From NCBI GenBank assembly GCA_035276475.1, contig DATELQ010000075.1, positions 3,576-67,575 of the forward strand: a DNA stretch of 64,000 bases, in the 5' to 3' direction. Position numbers and translations under genes: made by a program. The notes beneath the pieces are model-generated. The model was not told the origin of the DNA. It saw only the letters and a list, made by a program, of their open reading frames with translations, and ran no database searches. Below are positions 8,396-16,965 of this stretch, one piece after another; the first letter of the stretch is position 1; each line of letters begins with the position of its first letter. Source of the DNA: DATDFB01 sp035276475. Its GTDB lineage: Bacteria; Acidobacteriota; Thermoanaerobaculia; Gp7-AA8.

Positions 8396-8458
8396 GTAGA
8401 TTGCAACCGTTGCATTCTCTACAATTCGCGTGCCTTTGGGCAACGCGCGGCTCTATCG
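8396..8458. promoter_or_regulatory. Divergent control region between PHP gene and lon, with inverted repeat
   Basis: It contains a perfect 6-1-6 inverted repeat, TGCAAC-C-GTTGCA (8402-8414), just after the PHP gene start. A plus-strand TACAAT at 8420-8425 is the best -10 candidate for lon, leaving a leader of about 25-28 nt. No CIRCE element and no obvious heat-shock sigma promoter was seen. The inverted repeat is placed where a repressor would block the lon promoter. Confidence 0.45.
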
Positions 8459-10927
8459 ATGGCGCAGCAGAAATCCAAGCAGTCGAATTCTCCATCCGAG
8501 TGGGTGGATCAGGAAGTCCCGACGCGGCTTCCGATCATCCCGCTCGTCTCCTCCGTCCTTTTCCCGGGCGGCGTGCTCTCGCTGCAGGTCGGCATCGACC
8601 GCAACGTCCGCCTCCTGAAGAGCCTCCCCGACGAGCAGAACCTCATCGCCGCCTTCTGCCAGAAGAGCGGCGACAAAGAGAATCCGCGCCCCGAGGACCT
8701 GTCGCAGATCGGCGTCCTCGCCGCCATCGTGCAGCGACTCCCGCTGTCGAGCGACCGCTTCCAGCTCTTCCTCCAGGGACGGCAGCGCGTCGAGCTCGTG
8801 CAGATGCTGCAGAACGAGCCGTACTTCGAAGGGCGGCTGCGCGAAGTCATCCCGCGGCCGACGCCGAAGACGATCAAGACCGATACCCTCATGAACAAGG
8901 CCACGTCGCTCTTCGAGAAGTTGGTGGAGAGCGATTCGAAGTACTCCAACGAGCTGCTGAACATCCTGCGGATGAACCGCGATGAGGGGCCGGACACGTT
9001 CGCCGACCTCCTCTCCTCCTTCGTCAACTTCCCGCTCGAAGAAAAGCAGCTCCTCCTCGAGACGGTGAACCCGATCGAGCGCCTCGAGCTCCTCATCGAC
9101 TGGATCCAACGCGACCTCGGCAAGGCCACGATGGACCGCGAGCTCCAGCGGCAGATCAAGGACTCCATCGACCGCCGCGAGCGCGAGAACTACCTCCGCG
9201 AGCAGCTCCGCGTCATCCAGGACGAGCTGGGCGACACCAACGCCGCCGAGCGTGAAGCCGACACCTACCGCGACCGCATCGAAGCGCTGCCGATCGCCGA
9301 GGAGCACAAGCTCCAGCTCCGCCGCGAAGTCAACCGGATGACGCAGCTCTCGCCGTCGTCGTCCGACTACGCCGTCATCAAAGGCCACCTCGACACCGTG
9401 CTGCAGGTGCCGTGGGGCGAGAAAACCGAGGACCAGCTCGACCTTGCGAAGGCCGAGGAGGTGCTCGACCAGCGCCACTACGGCCTCGAGAAGGTGAAGG
9501 AGCGCATCCTCGAATTTCTGGCCGTGCTGAAGCTGAAGGGCGACCTCAAAGGCCCGATCCTCTGCTTCGCCGGCCCGCCCGGCGTCGGCAAGACCTCCCT
9601 CGGCGCCGCGATCGCCGACGCCCTCGGACGCAAGTTCGTGCGCATGGCCGTCGGCGGCGTCACCGACGAGTCGGAGATCCGCGGCCACCGCAAAACGTAC
9701 ATCGGCGCGATGCCGGGCCGCATGATCCAGAGCTACATCCAGGTCGGCGTCAACAACCCGCTCATCATGATCGACGAGATCGACAAGATCGGGAAGGACT
9801 ACCGCGGCGATCCCGCCTCGGCGCTCCTCGAAGCGCTCGACCCGAAACAGAACCACGCCTTCGTCGACCGGTATCTGGAGATCCCGTACGACCTCTCGCA
9901 CACGCTCTTCGTCTGCACTGCGAACATCCTCGACAACATCCCCAGCGCGCTGCGCGACCGCATGGAGGTCATCCGCCTCTCCGGCTACACCGAGACGGAG
10001 AAGCTCCAGATCGCCAAGCGCCATCTCATCCCCGAGCTCCTCGGCGATCACGGCCTGAAGGCCGAGCAGGTGACGATCGGCGACGACGCAATCCTGACGA
10101 TCATCCGCGATCACACCGCCGAAGCGGGCGTGCGCAATCTGGAGCGGAAGCTCGCCACGATCATGCGCAAGATCGCGCGCAAAGTCGCGAGCGGCGACGA
10201 AGCCGGGCACTACGAAGTGAAGGCGGACGAGCTCGAGCCGTACCTCGGCCTGCCGTCGTACGAGCACGAATTCGCGGAGCGGCATCCGGAGATCGGCGTC
10301 ACCACGGGTCTCGCCTGGACGCAGTTCGGCGGCGAGATCATGTTCATCGAGGCGACGCGCATGCCCGGCAGCGGACGGACCACCGTCACGGGCCAGCTCG
10401 GCGACGTCATGCGCGAGTCGGTGTCGGCGGCGTACTCGTACGTCCGCTCGAAGTCGGGCGACCTCGAGATCGACGACAAGCAGTTCACCGACCACGACAT
10501 CCACATCCACTTCCCCGCGGGGGCGATCCCGAAGGACGGCCCCTCCGCCGGCGTCGCCATCGCAACGTGCATCGCCTCGGTCATGGGCGAGCGTCCGGTG
10601 CGCCATGAAGTGGCCATGACGGGCGAGATCACGCTGCGCGGCAAAGTCCTCTCCGTCGGCGGCATCAAAGAGAAGGTCATGGCCGCGCACCGCGCGAACA
10701 TCAAGACCGTCGTGCTGCCCGAGGGGAATCGGAAGGACCTCTCCGAAGTGCCGGAGGAGATCAAGAAAGAGCTGCACTTCATCTTCGCCGAGCGCGTCGA
10801 AGACGTCTGGAAAGAAGCGCTGATCCCGGTCCTCGTCTCGCGCGACAAGGCCCGCAAATACGACGAAGCCGAATACCGCGCCGAGCGGATGCAACAGAAG
10901 AAGGAAGATCGGGCCGAGCAGCGATGA
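8459..10927 (+). CDS. lon: ATP-dependent protease Lon (La)
   Basis: Cytoplasmic AAA+ serine protease that degrades misfolded and regulatory proteins. The 822-residue protein shows an N-terminal substrate-binding LAN domain (LPIIPLVSSVLFPGGVLSLQV) and a coiled-coil (RERENYLREQLRVIQDELGD). The AAA+ module has Walker A GPPGVGKT at residues 372-379 and Walker B LIMIDEIDKIG. The C-terminal protease domain has the catalytic Ser696 in KDGPSAG and the Lys in LRGKVLSVGGIKEKV. I chose the ATG at 8459 over the much earlier in-frame codons because the conserved domain begins shortly after it and upstream sequence codes for the divergent gene. Its stop overlaps the PASTA gene start as ATGA. Confidence 0.96.
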   Translation: MAQQKSKQSNSPSEWVDQEVPTRLPIIPLVSSVLFPGGVLSLQVGIDRNVRLLKSLPDEQNLIAAFCQKSGDKENPRPEDLSQIGVLAAIVQRLPLSSDRFQLFLQGRQRVELVQMLQNEPYFEGRLREVIPRPTPKTIKTDTLMNKATSLFEKLVESDSKYSNELLNILRMNRDEGPDTFADLLSSFVNFPLEEKQLLLETVNPIERLELLIDWIQRDLGKATMDRELQRQIKDSIDRRERENYLREQLRVIQDELGDTNAAEREADTYRDRIEALPIAEEHKLQLRREVNRMTQLSPSSSDYAVIKGHLDTVLQVPWGEKTEDQLDLAKAEEVLDQRHYGLEKVKERILEFLAVLKLKGDLKGPILCFAGPPGVGKTSLGAAIADALGRKFVRMAVGGVTDESEIRGHRKTYIGAMPGRMIQSYIQVGVNNPLIMIDEIDKIGKDYRGDPASALLEALDPKQNHAFVDRYLEIPYDLSHTLFVCTANILDNIPSALRDRMEVIRLSGYTETEKLQIAKRHLIPELLGDHGLKAEQVTIGDDAILTIIRDHTAEAGVRNLERKLATIMRKIARKVASGDEAGHYEVKADELEPYLGLPSYEHEFAERHPEIGVTTGLAWTQFGGEIMFIEATRMPGSGRTTVTGQLGDVMRESVSAAYSYVRSKSGDLEIDDKQFTDHDIHIHFPAGAIPKDGPSAGVAIATCIASVMGERPVRHEVAMTGEITLRGKVLSVGGIKEKVMAAHRANIKTVVLPEGNRKDLSEVPEEIKKELHFIFAERVEDVWKEALIPVLVSRDKARKYDEAEYRAERMQQKKEDRAEQR

Positions 10928-11688
10928 AGCGCGGCTGCCTGAACAACGCTCTCTTCGGCCTCCTCGTCTTCCTCGTCTTCGGCTTCAGCTCCTACCTCTG
11001 CTTCACATTCTTCGTGCACGGGCGCTCGCTGCCGACGCCGAATCTGATCGGCAAGTCGGTCGCCGACGCGAAAGCCATGTGCTCGGACCTCGGGCTGACG
11101 CTCGACGTCAGCAAAGAGACGCGCAACTCCGACAAAGTGCCGGCCGGCTACGTCGTCTGGCAGAACCGCTCGCCCGGCACGACGAACTTCATCAAGCGCG
11201 GGACGCGGATCAAGGTCGATTTGAGCGCCGGACCGCTGGTGCTGCGCGTCCCCGACTTCAACGGCCAGCGCCCCGGCACCGCGGTGCTGCGCCTCGGGCA
11301 GGTGAACCTCAAGCTCGGGCAGACGACGTACGCGGAGATGAACACGAGCGAGCAGCAGATCGTGGCCGAGGATCCGGCGAAAGACACCGTCGTGGCGGCG
11401 CAGACGCCGGTGTCGCTCCTCATCGGCGTGCCGCCCGCGCCGCGACCGTACGTCATGCCCGACCTCATCGACCACAATCTCGAAGAGGTGCGCTCGTACT
11501 TCAGCGGCAACGGGTTGAACATCTCGACGGTGAAGTTCGAGTCGTATCCCGGCCTGCCGGACGGCGTGATCATTCGCCAGTACCCGCTGCGCGGCGCGCC
11601 GGTGTCGGCGCGGGACGCGATTACGGTTGTGGTAACGCGGCAGGAAGAGGGCGGGATTATCGAGCAGACGAAGCCGACGACACCATAG
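10924..11688 (+). CDS. Membrane-anchored PASTA-domain protein
   Basis: The 254-residue protein has one N-terminal membrane helix (LFGLLVFLVFGFSSYLCFTFF) and then three consecutive PASTA domains in the exported part. They begin at about residues 38 (LPTPNLIGKSVADAKAMC), 108 (VLRVPDFNGQRPGTAVL) and 178 (PYVMPDLIDHNLEEVRSYF). PASTA domains bind peptidoglycan muropeptides or beta-lactams and normally sit on PknB kinases or penicillin-binding proteins. This protein has neither catalytic domain, so it may be a cell-wall sensor or scaffold. It overlaps lon by 4 nt (ATGA). Confidence 0.85.
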   Translation: MKRGCLNNALFGLLVFLVFGFSSYLCFTFFVHGRSLPTPNLIGKSVADAKAMCSDLGLTLDVSKETRNSDKVPAGYVVWQNRSPGTTNFIKRGTRIKVDLSAGPLVLRVPDFNGQRPGTAVLRLGQVNLKLGQTTYAEMNTSEQQIVAEDPAKDTVVAAQTPVSLLIGVPPAPRPYVMPDLIDHNLEEVRSYFSGNGLNISTVKFESYPGLPDGVIIRQYPLRGAPVSARDAITVVVTRQEEGGIIEQTKPTTP

Positions 11689-11691
11689 AAT
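11686..11691 (+). promoter_or_regulatory. -10 element TAGAAT before rpe
   Basis: TAGAAT ends 8 nt before the rpe ATG (11700) and starts with the stop codon region of the preceding gene. A transcript from here would be essentially leaderless. No matching -35 was recognised. Confidence 0.45.
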
Positions 11692-11699
11692 CCGCGTTG

Positions 11700-12362
11700 A
11701 TGATCAAGATCGCCCCATCGCTGCTCTCCGCGGACTTTTCCCGTCTCGCGGAAGAGCTGCGGTCCGTCGATGACGGCGCCGACATCATCCACCTCGACGT
11801 CATGGACGGACATTTCGTCCCGAACCTCACCATCGGGCCCGCGATCGTCAAAGCGTGCCGGGCGCACAGCGCGAAAATCTTCGATTGTCACCTCATGATC
11901 GAGCAGCCGCAGCTCTACATCGAGCGGTTCCTGGAGGCCGGCGCGGAGATGATCTCGATCCACATCGAGACCGAGCCGCACCTGGAGCGGGCCCTGCAGC
12001 TCATCCGGTCGGGCGGGGCCAAGGCCGGCATCGCCCTCAACCCGGCGACCTCGGCGGAATCGCTGACCACGGCAATCGAGTTCTGCGACTTCGTCCTGGT
12101 GATGACGGTGAACCCGGGATTCGGCGGCCAGAAGTTCATCGAACCTGTTGTGCCGAAGATCCGTCGTATCTCTCAGATGATCAACGAGAGAGGTCTGCCC
12201 GTCGAGATCGAAGTCGACGGCGGGATCGACGCGACGACGGCGCGGATGGTCGTCGACGCCGGCGCGCGCATCCTCGTGGCCGGCTCGGCGGTCTTCGGAC
12301 AGCGTGACCGGGCCGCGGCGATGCGGTCGATCCGCAACGCGGTATTACTGGAGGAAGCTTGA
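11700..12362 (+). CDS. rpe: Ribulose-phosphate 3-epimerase
   Basis: Interconverts ribulose 5-phosphate and xylulose 5-phosphate in the pentose phosphate pathway. The 220-residue TIM barrel begins MIKIAPSLLSADFSRL and shows HLDVMDGHFVPNLTIGP, FDCHLMIEQP, LVMTVNPGFGGQKFIE, VEIEVDGGID and LVAGSAVFG, all diagnostic with the metal-binding His/Asp residues. Length is normal (about 215-225). A TTG directly before the ATG is an alternative start. The TGA stop overlaps the TTG start of the bamD-like gene by 3 nt (TTGA). Confidence 0.95.
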   Translation: MIKIAPSLLSADFSRLAEELRSVDDGADIIHLDVMDGHFVPNLTIGPAIVKACRAHSAKIFDCHLMIEQPQLYIERFLEAGAEMISIHIETEPHLERALQLIRSGGAKAGIALNPATSAESLTTAIEFCDFVLVMTVNPGFGGQKFIEPVVPKIRRISQMINERGLPVEIEVDGGIDATTARMVVDAGARILVAGSAVFGQRDRAAAMRSIRNAVLLEEA

Positions 12363-13144
12363 AACTGACCCGAAGCATCGCAGCGGCAGCGCTGGTTCTC
12401 TTCGCGCTGAGCGCCTGCCATCACTCGCAGCAGCGGCGCCCCGTCGTCGACCCCGAGCTGGCCAAGCTCACCAAGGAGCAGGCCTTCCAAAAGGGCGAGG
12501 ACCAATACGCAAAGAAGAAGTATCCGAAGGCCCGCACCTACTTTTCCTACGTCTTCGAGAACTTCCCGAACGATCCCCTCGGGCGCCGCGCTCTCCTGCG
12601 CGTGGCCGACTCGTACTTCGCCCAGCGCGACGCCGTGAACCTCGTCGAGGCGCAGTACAAGTACCGCGACTTCATCAACCGCTATCCCGGCAGCGACCGC
12701 GCCGACTACGCCATGCTGCAGATCGCCATGGTCTCGTACCAGCAGATGGAGAAGCCGGACCGCGATCAGCAGAAAACCATCGAGGCGTTGGACAAGTTCG
12801 ACGAGATGCTCCGCGCGTATCCGAGAAGCCCGCTGCGGCCGGAGGCCGAGGCGCGGCGGCAGGACGTGCTCGACCGCCTGGCCAAGCACGAGCACATCGT
12901 GGCGCGCTTCTACATGAAGCGGAAGCTCTACAACGCCGCGGTGCTGCGCCTGAACGGGATCGTGGAGAAGTACCCGAACTACAAGGACAAGGACGCCGTC
13001 TTCTTCGACCTCGGCACGTCGCTCGCCGCGATGGGGCGAAAGCCCGAGGCGCGGCTCTACTTCGAGCGCGTGCTATCGGAGTTCCCGAAGAGCGAGTACG
13101 CCGAGCGCGCCAAGCGGAAGCTCGACTCGCTGAAGCCCGCATGA
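12359..13144 (+). CDS. bamD: BamD-like outer-membrane assembly lipoprotein
   Basis: A TPR lipoprotein of the BAM complex that folds beta-barrels into the outer membrane. The 261-residue product has a lipoprotein signal with lipobox LSAC (Cys20). Tandem TPR-like helix pairs follow (AFQKGEDQYAKKKYPKARTYFSYVFENFPNDPLGRRALLR..), the YfiO/BamD pattern; length is close to E. coli BamD (245). It starts with TTG overlapping the rpe stop, and its stop overlaps the next ATG (ATGA), so translation of rpe-bamD-cpoB is probably coupled. A generic TPR lipoprotein is the alternative. Confidence 0.82.
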   Translation: MKLTRSIAAAALVLFALSACHHSQQRRPVVDPELAKLTKEQAFQKGEDQYAKKKYPKARTYFSYVFENFPNDPLGRRALLRVADSYFAQRDAVNLVEAQYKYRDFINRYPGSDRADYAMLQIAMVSYQQMEKPDRDQQKTIEALDKFDEMLRAYPRSPLRPEAEARRQDVLDRLAKHEHIVARFYMKRKLYNAAVLRLNGIVEKYPNYKDKDAVFFDLGTSLAAMGRKPEARLYFERVLSEFPKSEYAERAKRKLDSLKPA

Positions 13145-13881
13145 GACTCGCCGCCGCGCTCGCCGCCGTCGTCGTCCTCGCCGGTTGCGCGAGCCGGAAG
13201 GGCGCCGACGATCTGCCGCCCGTGCCGATCCCGCAGGCGGAGAAGGAAGCGATCAACCCGACGCCGACGGCGAGCGAGGCACGCTTCAACGAGCTGCAGA
13301 CGCAGTTGACGGAGCTCCTGGAGCGGCTCGATGTGCTGAATGCGCGGATCGCGCGGCTGGAGACGGCTCCGATGCCAACGCCCGCGCCCGTGCCTGTGCC
13401 CGTTACCCACACGCCAGCGCCCGTCGTCCACACGACCGCGCCGGCGCCGGCACCGGTGCCCATGCCCGCGTCGCCGGCAGCCGTCACCTCCTCGACCAAG
13501 CAGGCCGACATCGCCGACTCCTACCGCAACGCCCTCATGCTCTTCGGCCGCGGCAAGCACGCCGAATCGCGCGCGGCGTTCGAGCACGTCTACGAAGAAG
13601 ATCCGAACGGCGAGCTCGCCGACAACGCCCTCTACTGGATCGGCGAGACCTACTTCGCCGCCGGCGAATACTCCAACGCCATGCGCTACTACGCTCGCGT
13701 CACGAAGGAGTACGCCGACCAGAACAAGGCCCCCGACGCCATGTTCAAGATGGGGCTCACGTACGTGAAGACCGGCGACCTGGCCATGGCCCGCCGCACG
13801 TTCGAGGAGTGCATCGCCAAATATCCGTACTCCACGCCCGCGGCGTCGGCGAAGTTCGAGCTCAAACGCATCAAATACTAG
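13141..13881 (+). CDS. cpoB: CpoB/YbgF-like TPR lipoprotein of the cell-division envelope machinery
   Basis: The 246-residue protein has a lipobox LAGC at about residues 13-16. A coiled-coil at about residues 42-75 (ARFNELQTQLTELLERLDVLNARIARLE) and a Pro/Ala/Val-rich linker precede three C-terminal TPR repeats (ADNALYWIGETYFAAGEYSNAMRYYARV, KAPDAMFKMGLTYVKTGDLAMARRTFEEC). This coiled-coil/linker/TPR order is the CpoB (YbgF) architecture that links PBP1B activity with Tol. In E. coli CpoB is periplasmic and not lipidated; here a lipobox is present. Tol-Pal genes are not in the window. It overlaps bamD by 4 nt. Confidence 0.78.
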   Translation: MRLAAALAAVVVLAGCASRKGADDLPPVPIPQAEKEAINPTPTASEARFNELQTQLTELLERLDVLNARIARLETAPMPTPAPVPVPVTHTPAPVVHTTAPAPAPVPMPASPAAVTSSTKQADIADSYRNALMLFGRGKHAESRAAFEHVYEEDPNGELADNALYWIGETYFAAGEYSNAMRYYARVTKEYADQNKAPDAMFKMGLTYVKTGDLAMARRTFEECIAKYPYSTPAASAKFELKRIKY

Positions 13882-13894
13882 AATGGCGCCCGCC

Positions 13895-14641
13895 ATGGCT
13901 CCTGAAACGGAAAACGCGGCGACACTGCTGGCGCGGCGGGAGTACGACAAAGCGGTGCCGCTCCTGGCGCGCGACCTCGCCAAGTACCCGACCAACCCGC
14001 GCATCCGCCTGCAGTACGCCGACGCTCTCGCGGGCTCGGGCTCGCACGAGGAAGCGGTCGCGCAGTACGAGGAGACGGCGAAGTACTACGAGGACAACGG
14101 CCTCACCGTGCAGGCCATCGCCGTCCGCAAGAAAGCCGAGAAGGTGCGCGCGCAGATCGCCGCGTCGTCGCCGAATCCCGCGGCGGCCGAGCCGATGTTC
14201 ACGCGCAAGGTGCCGAAGAGCCCCTTCTTCGAGAACCTGAGCGACGAAGAGCGCGAGGCCCTCGTGAGCGAGATGGAGCTCGAGCAGCACGACGAAGGGC
14301 ACGTCATCATCAGCGAAGGGCAGCCCGGCTCGTCGATGTACGTCATCGCCAGCGGCGAGGTCAAAGTCTTCACCACGGGGAAGGACAACAAGCCCGTCTA
14401 CCTCGCCAAGCTCGGCGAGGGCGACTTCTTCGGCGAAGTGAGCGTCCTCACCGGCAAGCCGCGCACCGCCACGATCACCGCCTCGCAGCCGACGGAGCTC
14501 CTGCGCCTCGACAAGGAGAAGCTCGACAACGCCTTGAGCAAGCACCCCGGTATCCGCAAGGTGCTCGACGAGTTTTACCGCAAGCGCGCCAAGCACACTG
14601 TCGAAGCGATGATCGAGAGCATGAAGAAGAGACAGGGGTAA
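13895..14641 (+). CDS. TPR plus cyclic-nucleotide-binding domain protein
   Basis: The N-terminal 75 residues form TPR-like helices (LLARREYDKAVPLLARDLAKYPTNPRIRLQYADAL). Residues about 110-230 are a cyclic-nucleotide-binding (Crp/cAMP-dependent kinase regulatory-type) fold with DEGHVIISEGQPGSSMYVIASGEVKVF and the phosphate cassette FFGEVSVLTGKPRTATI. No helix-turn-helix follows, so it is not a transcription factor; it probably senses cAMP, cGMP or a similar ligand and acts by protein contact. The start is uncertain: ATG 13883 would add four residues. I preferred 13895 because TAGAAT (13879-13884) lies 10 nt upstream and overlaps the other ATG. Confidence 0.82.
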   Translation: MAPETENAATLLARREYDKAVPLLARDLAKYPTNPRIRLQYADALAGSGSHEEAVAQYEETAKYYEDNGLTVQAIAVRKKAEKVRAQIAASSPNPAAAEPMFTRKVPKSPFFENLSDEEREALVSEMELEQHDEGHVIISEGQPGSSMYVIASGEVKVFTTGKDNKPVYLAKLGEGDFFGEVSVLTGKPRTATITASQPTELLRLDKEKLDNALSKHPGIRKVLDEFYRKRAKHTVEAMIESMKKRQG

Positions 14642-14646
14642 CGACG

Positions 14647-15162
14647 GTGGCGGTCCTTCGCATCTGCAAATACGGAGACGACGTCCTGCGCCGCCCGACC
14701 GCACTCGTGACCGACATCGACGACGCCCTGCAGGCGCTCATCGACGACATGGTGGCCACGATGTACGCGGCGCCCGGCGTCGGCCTCGCCGCGAACCAGG
14801 TCGGCGTCGGGAAGCGCGTCGCCGTCATCGACCTCTCCGTCGGCAAGAAGCCGGGCGAGCTCCACGTCCTCATCAACCCCGAGATCGTCGAGCGCATCGG
14901 GCAGCAGACCGAGGATGAGGGGTGCCTCTCGATCCCCGACTTCACCGAGACCGTCGTGCGGCCGCAGCGCGTCAAGGTCCGCTTTCTCGACCGCAACGGC
15001 GAGCCGCGGGAGATGTGGGGCGAGGGGCTGATGGCGCGCGCTCTCTGCCACGAGACCGACCACCTCAACGGAAACCTCTTCGTCGATCACCTGCGCGGCT
15101 TCAAGAAGGAACGCATCCTGAAGAAGATTCAAAAGCTGGCCAAGGCCGGCATGTGGAGCTGA
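14647..15162 (+). CDS. def: Peptide deformylase
   Basis: Removes the formyl group from nascent N-formylmethionyl proteins. The 171-residue protein has all three motifs: GVGLAANQ (residues 44-51), EGCLS with metal ligand Cys93, and HETDH with His135, Glu136 and His139. It starts with GTG, giving the family N-terminus AVLRICKYGDDVLRRP. It is 5 nt downstream of the cyclic-nucleotide-binding gene and 1 nt upstream of the FAD oxidoreductase gene, so it is part of the same operon. Confidence 0.96.
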   Translation: MAVLRICKYGDDVLRRPTALVTDIDDALQALIDDMVATMYAAPGVGLAANQVGVGKRVAVIDLSVGKKPGELHVLINPEIVERIGQQTEDEGCLSIPDFTETVVRPQRVKVRFLDRNGEPREMWGEGLMARALCHETDHLNGNLFVDHLRGFKKERILKKIQKLAKAGMWS

Positions 15163-15163
15163 G

Positions 15164-15814
15164 ATGCCGTCACACGCCGCCGTCGTCACCGAGATCGAGC
15201 AGCTCGCGCCGAGCGTCCTGCAGATCACCATCGCCTTTGCGAACGCAGACTTCCGTTTCCAGCCGGGGCAGTGGGTGAACTTCCGCTTCCCCGAGGGGGT
15301 CTCGCGCGCCTACACGATCGCCTCGGCGCCGGAGCGTCCGCAGGCCGTGCAGCTCTGCGTCCGCCTCGGGCCCGGCAAAGGCGGCGTGGCGCTGAAGAAG
15401 CTCGAGGCGGGAGCGAACGTGACGGTCGACGGACCGTTCGGCGACTTTCTGCTCCCCGAGGGGGACAACCGCCCGGTCGTGTTTCTCGCGGGCGACACCG
15501 GCATCGCCCCGATCCGCAGCATCGTCCTGCACATGCTCGCCACCGGAGACCCGCGGCCCATCACCGTGCTCTACGAGCCCGACCACCGCCACATCCTCTA
15601 CGCCGGCGACTTCGATCCGCTCGCGCGCGACGGCCGCATCGTCCACGAGAGCGGCAAGATCGAGACCCTCATCGCCCGCAACCGCCGCGCGCTCCAGGAG
15701 AGCGTGACGATGGCCGCCGGCTTCGACCCGTTCCTCGACCGCGTGCGCCAGGCGCTGCAGGAGTGCGAGGTGGGAGGAGAGTTGATTACGGAGACGTTCG
15801 GGCCGTTACCGTAG
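15164..15814 (+). CDS. Ferredoxin-reductase-like FAD/NAD(P) oxidoreductase
   Basis: The 216-residue protein has the ferredoxin-NADP reductase fold. The FAD domain carries FQPGQWVNFRF and the RAYTIASAPE flavin motif. The NAD domain carries VFLAGDTGIAPIRSIVLHML and ends with MAAGFDPFLDRVRQAL and an ETFG sequence. There is no 2Fe-2S domain and no fused partner, so the electron acceptor must be a separate protein. It is slightly shorter than classical family members (about 240). It overlaps the convergent neighbour by 9 nt. Confidence 0.82.
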   Translation: MPSHAAVVTEIEQLAPSVLQITIAFANADFRFQPGQWVNFRFPEGVSRAYTIASAPERPQAVQLCVRLGPGKGGVALKKLEAGANVTVDGPFGDFLLPEGDNRPVVFLAGDTGIAPIRSIVLHMLATGDPRPITVLYEPDHRHILYAGDFDPLARDGRIVHESGKIETLIARNRRALQESVTMAAGFDPFLDRVRQALQECEVGGELITETFGPLP

Positions 15815-16459
15815 CCATCCCGGCGGCACGTCTAACTTCCGCGCATTCTCCTTGAACTGCGCATAGGCCCGCTCGGCGCGCGCCACTTCGAGCTCCGCGC
15901 GCGGGATCTGCTCGAGCGCGTACTGCAGCTGCGTCGAGTCGTACGTGAACTGGTTCGGCTTGTACCCGAGCGACAGCAGCCCGGATATGTGCGCGCGGAG
16001 CTGCTCCGCCTTCGTCTTCAGCAGATCGAGATCCTCGCGCGCGCGGCGGATCGCTTCCTCGTACATCTGCGCGTCGCGGCGCCAGCGCCACTCGTCTTCC
16101 GACGTTCGCGCCGACTCGGGCTGGGGGGGCGGGAGGGGAGGGAGCGTGGCGGTCGTGGGCGTGCCGGAGTGGTTCTGTTCGAGCTCGCGGAGGAGCCGGT
16201 CGCGCTCCGCCTCGGTGACTTTGAGGCGCATCGTCGCGTCGGCCTTGATAACCGGCGCCGCCGCGGCCGCGCGCGTGGCCACGAGATCGACGTCAGATTC
16301 CGGGATCGAATACAGCGAGCCGGCGCTGCGGAAGACGACTTTCCCCTGCTCGACGCGGACGTTGCCGTCGACGTCGATGCGCACGCCGTCGCGCAGGATC
16401 AGCGCCGGCGTCTGGATCGTGATCGCGGTGAGAAGAAGGAGGTGCAAGAGGGCCATCAT
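15806..16459 (-). CDS. Secreted coiled-coil protein of unknown function
   Basis: The 217-residue protein has a short signal peptide (MMALLHLLLLTAITIQTPA) and a beta segment LILRDGVRIDVDGNVRVEQGKVVFRSAGSLYSIPESDV. That segment resembles a small SH3-like repeat also found at the start of the secreted protein at 1597-2382. Two helical coiled-coil stretches at about residues 80-95 and 125-200 are separated by a Pro-rich linker. GGAG lies 7 nt before the start, making this one of the few genes here with a clear ribosome site. Function is unknown. Confidence 0.75.
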   Translation of the reverse strand: MMALLHLLLLTAITIQTPALILRDGVRIDVDGNVRVEQGKVVFRSAGSLYSIPESDVDLVATRAAAAAPVIKADATMRLKVTEAERDRLLRELEQNHSGTPTTATLPPLPPPQPESARTSEDEWRWRRDAQMYEEAIRRAREDLDLLKTKAEQLRAHISGLLSLGYKPNQFTYDSTQLQYALEQIPRAELEVARAERAYAQFKENARKLDVPPGWLR

Positions 16460-16506
16460 CGCGAGCTCCTTTCCGCCGAGGGTAACACCTGCTAAGGTCC
16501 GCGGCC

Positions 16507-16944
16507 ATGCCGAACTGGCTACATCTCTTCGTCAACGGCCTCTACCACCTCGGCCTGGCCCTCTGGATCGGCGGCGCCGTCGCCTTGGGCGCGCTCGCCG
16601 CGCCGGTGCTCTTTGGCGCGTTGCCGCGGCAGCAGGCCGGTGCCATTTTCGGGCCGACGCTGCGCCGCTTCGCCAAGCTGCGCCTCGCCGCCGTCGTGCT
16701 CATGATCGTGGGTGCCGGCGCGAAGCACCTCATCTTCGAGTCGTTCGCCAAATCGCCGTGGATCGCCCTGCGCTGGCTCCTCATCGCCGTCCTCGCCGTC
16801 ACCGTTGTGTATGAAATCGGCATTCTCCATCCGGCCATGGAGCGTCTCCGCGGCGATCCGGCATTTGGTCGCCTGCACAAGCGCTCGGAGGGGCTGATGA
16901 AGGCGTCGCTGGTCGTCGCAATCGTCGCTCTTTTCCTCAGTTGA
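16507..16944 (+). CDS. DUF4149/TMEM205-like small membrane protein
   Basis: The 145-residue protein has four predicted membrane helices (LYHLGLALWIGGAVALGALAAPVLF; LAAVVLMIVGAGA; WLLIAVLAVTVVYEI; SLVVAIVALFL). An A-P-x-LF pattern in helix 1, R-x-FAKLRL, and the HPAMERLRGDP..F..LHKRSE loop fit the DUF4149 family (copper-resistance CopD-like/TMEM205 fold). The molecular role is not established. TAAGGT lies 8 nt before the ATG. Confidence 0.72.
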   Translation: MPNWLHLFVNGLYHLGLALWIGGAVALGALAAPVLFGALPRQQAGAIFGPTLRRFAKLRLAAVVLMIVGAGAKHLIFESFAKSPWIALRWLLIAVLAVTVVYEIGILHPAMERLRGDPAFGRLHKRSEGLMKASLVVAIVALFLS

Positions 16945-16965
16945 TAGAATTCCGCCCTACGCCAC

